From the NCBI GenBank assembly GCA_964609495.1, contig CAZSTA010000224.1:1-5691 (forward strand): a stretch of DNA of 5,691 nucleotides. Reading direction: 5' to 3'. Shown in pieces: positions 5,584 through 5,691 of the stretch. Within the stretch, counting starts at the first letter, position 1, and every line of letters begins with the position of its first letter. The notes under the pieces were generated by a model that saw only the letters and a program-made list of their open reading frames with translations, was not told the origin of the DNA and searched no databases. The DNA is from CAZSTA01 sp964609495 [NCBI: uncultured bacterium] (lineage in GTDB: Bacteria > CAZSTA01). Made by a program: the position numbers and the translations under genes.

Positions 5584-5691
5584 TTAAGGGAAACTTTTTA
5601 ATTCTGGTAACTTTCTAACCTTATATATTTTTGTCTGCGAAAGTTACCAGAACACTTGAAGCTCTATTTGTATAAGAGGGGTTGAAAAGGT
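5584..5691. mobile_element. MITE-like hairpin element, copy B, cut by the window edge
   Basis: This matches the first 107 bases of copy A in the same orientation. The differences I find are A to G at 5588 within the terminal repeat, and the hairpin loop, where TGTCT replaces GGAA (around 5632-5636). Hairpin unit 1 is intact with arms at 5602-5615 and 5639-5652. The match continues to the last base of the window, so the second hairpin and right terminal repeat should lie just outside. It begins 17 bp upstream of the livF start codon. Confidence 0.85.

Noticed and set aside
4642-5691. Composite transposon or CRISPR-like arrangement formed by the two repeats around livF
   Set aside because: The interval contains only livF, no transposase, and the repeats are too long and too few for CRISPR; two independent element copies explain it better.

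Overview
The window looks like a piece of a bacterial chromosome of moderate-to-low GC, roughly 40-45% by eye, and every supported gene lies on the minus strand. A complete NrdR repressor gene (a bacterial regulator), sigma-70-type promoters and strong Shine-Dalgarno sites argue for a bacterium. Paired phenylacetate-CoA ligases next to a branched-chain amino acid ABC transporter ATPase fit an anaerobic or facultative heterotroph that uses amino acids or aromatic acids. The codons are rich in ATA, AGA and AGG. I cannot name the lineage from the sequence alone.

Reading in the direction of transcription (right to left): the right edge carries a truncated copy (B) of a repeat element, followed by livF (branched-chain amino acid ABC transporter ATPase). 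A complete 194-bp copy (A) of the same element follows, and its terminal inverted repeat contains the livF stop codon. After a short palindromic leader come two tandem paralogous phenylacetate-CoA ligase genes separated by only 9-18 bp. Next are a gene for a 90-residue secreted or anchored small membrane protein with its own predicted promoter, and an MJ0936/YfcE-type metallophosphoesterase. A 28-bp perfect palindrome with a T-tract then acts as a rho-independent terminator.

A separate transcription unit begins near position 788. A near-consensus sigma-70 promoter is overlaid by two NrdR boxes spaced exactly 31 bp centre to centre, which predicts autorepression of nrdR. Some 180 bp past nrdR, the left edge holds the first 12 codons of another gene with a strong Shine-Dalgarno site.

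The functional theme of the right half is probably uptake of branched-chain or aromatic amino acids (LivF, with partners expected upstream of the window) coupled to CoA activation of the derived aryl acids (PaaK pair). The most unusual object is the hairpin-rich element. It has 14-bp terminal inverted repeats, two homologous internal hairpins, a shared GGWAACTT motif in six places, candidate TA target sites, and near-identical copies on both sides of livF. No complete transposase, tRNA, rRNA or CRISPR array is visible.
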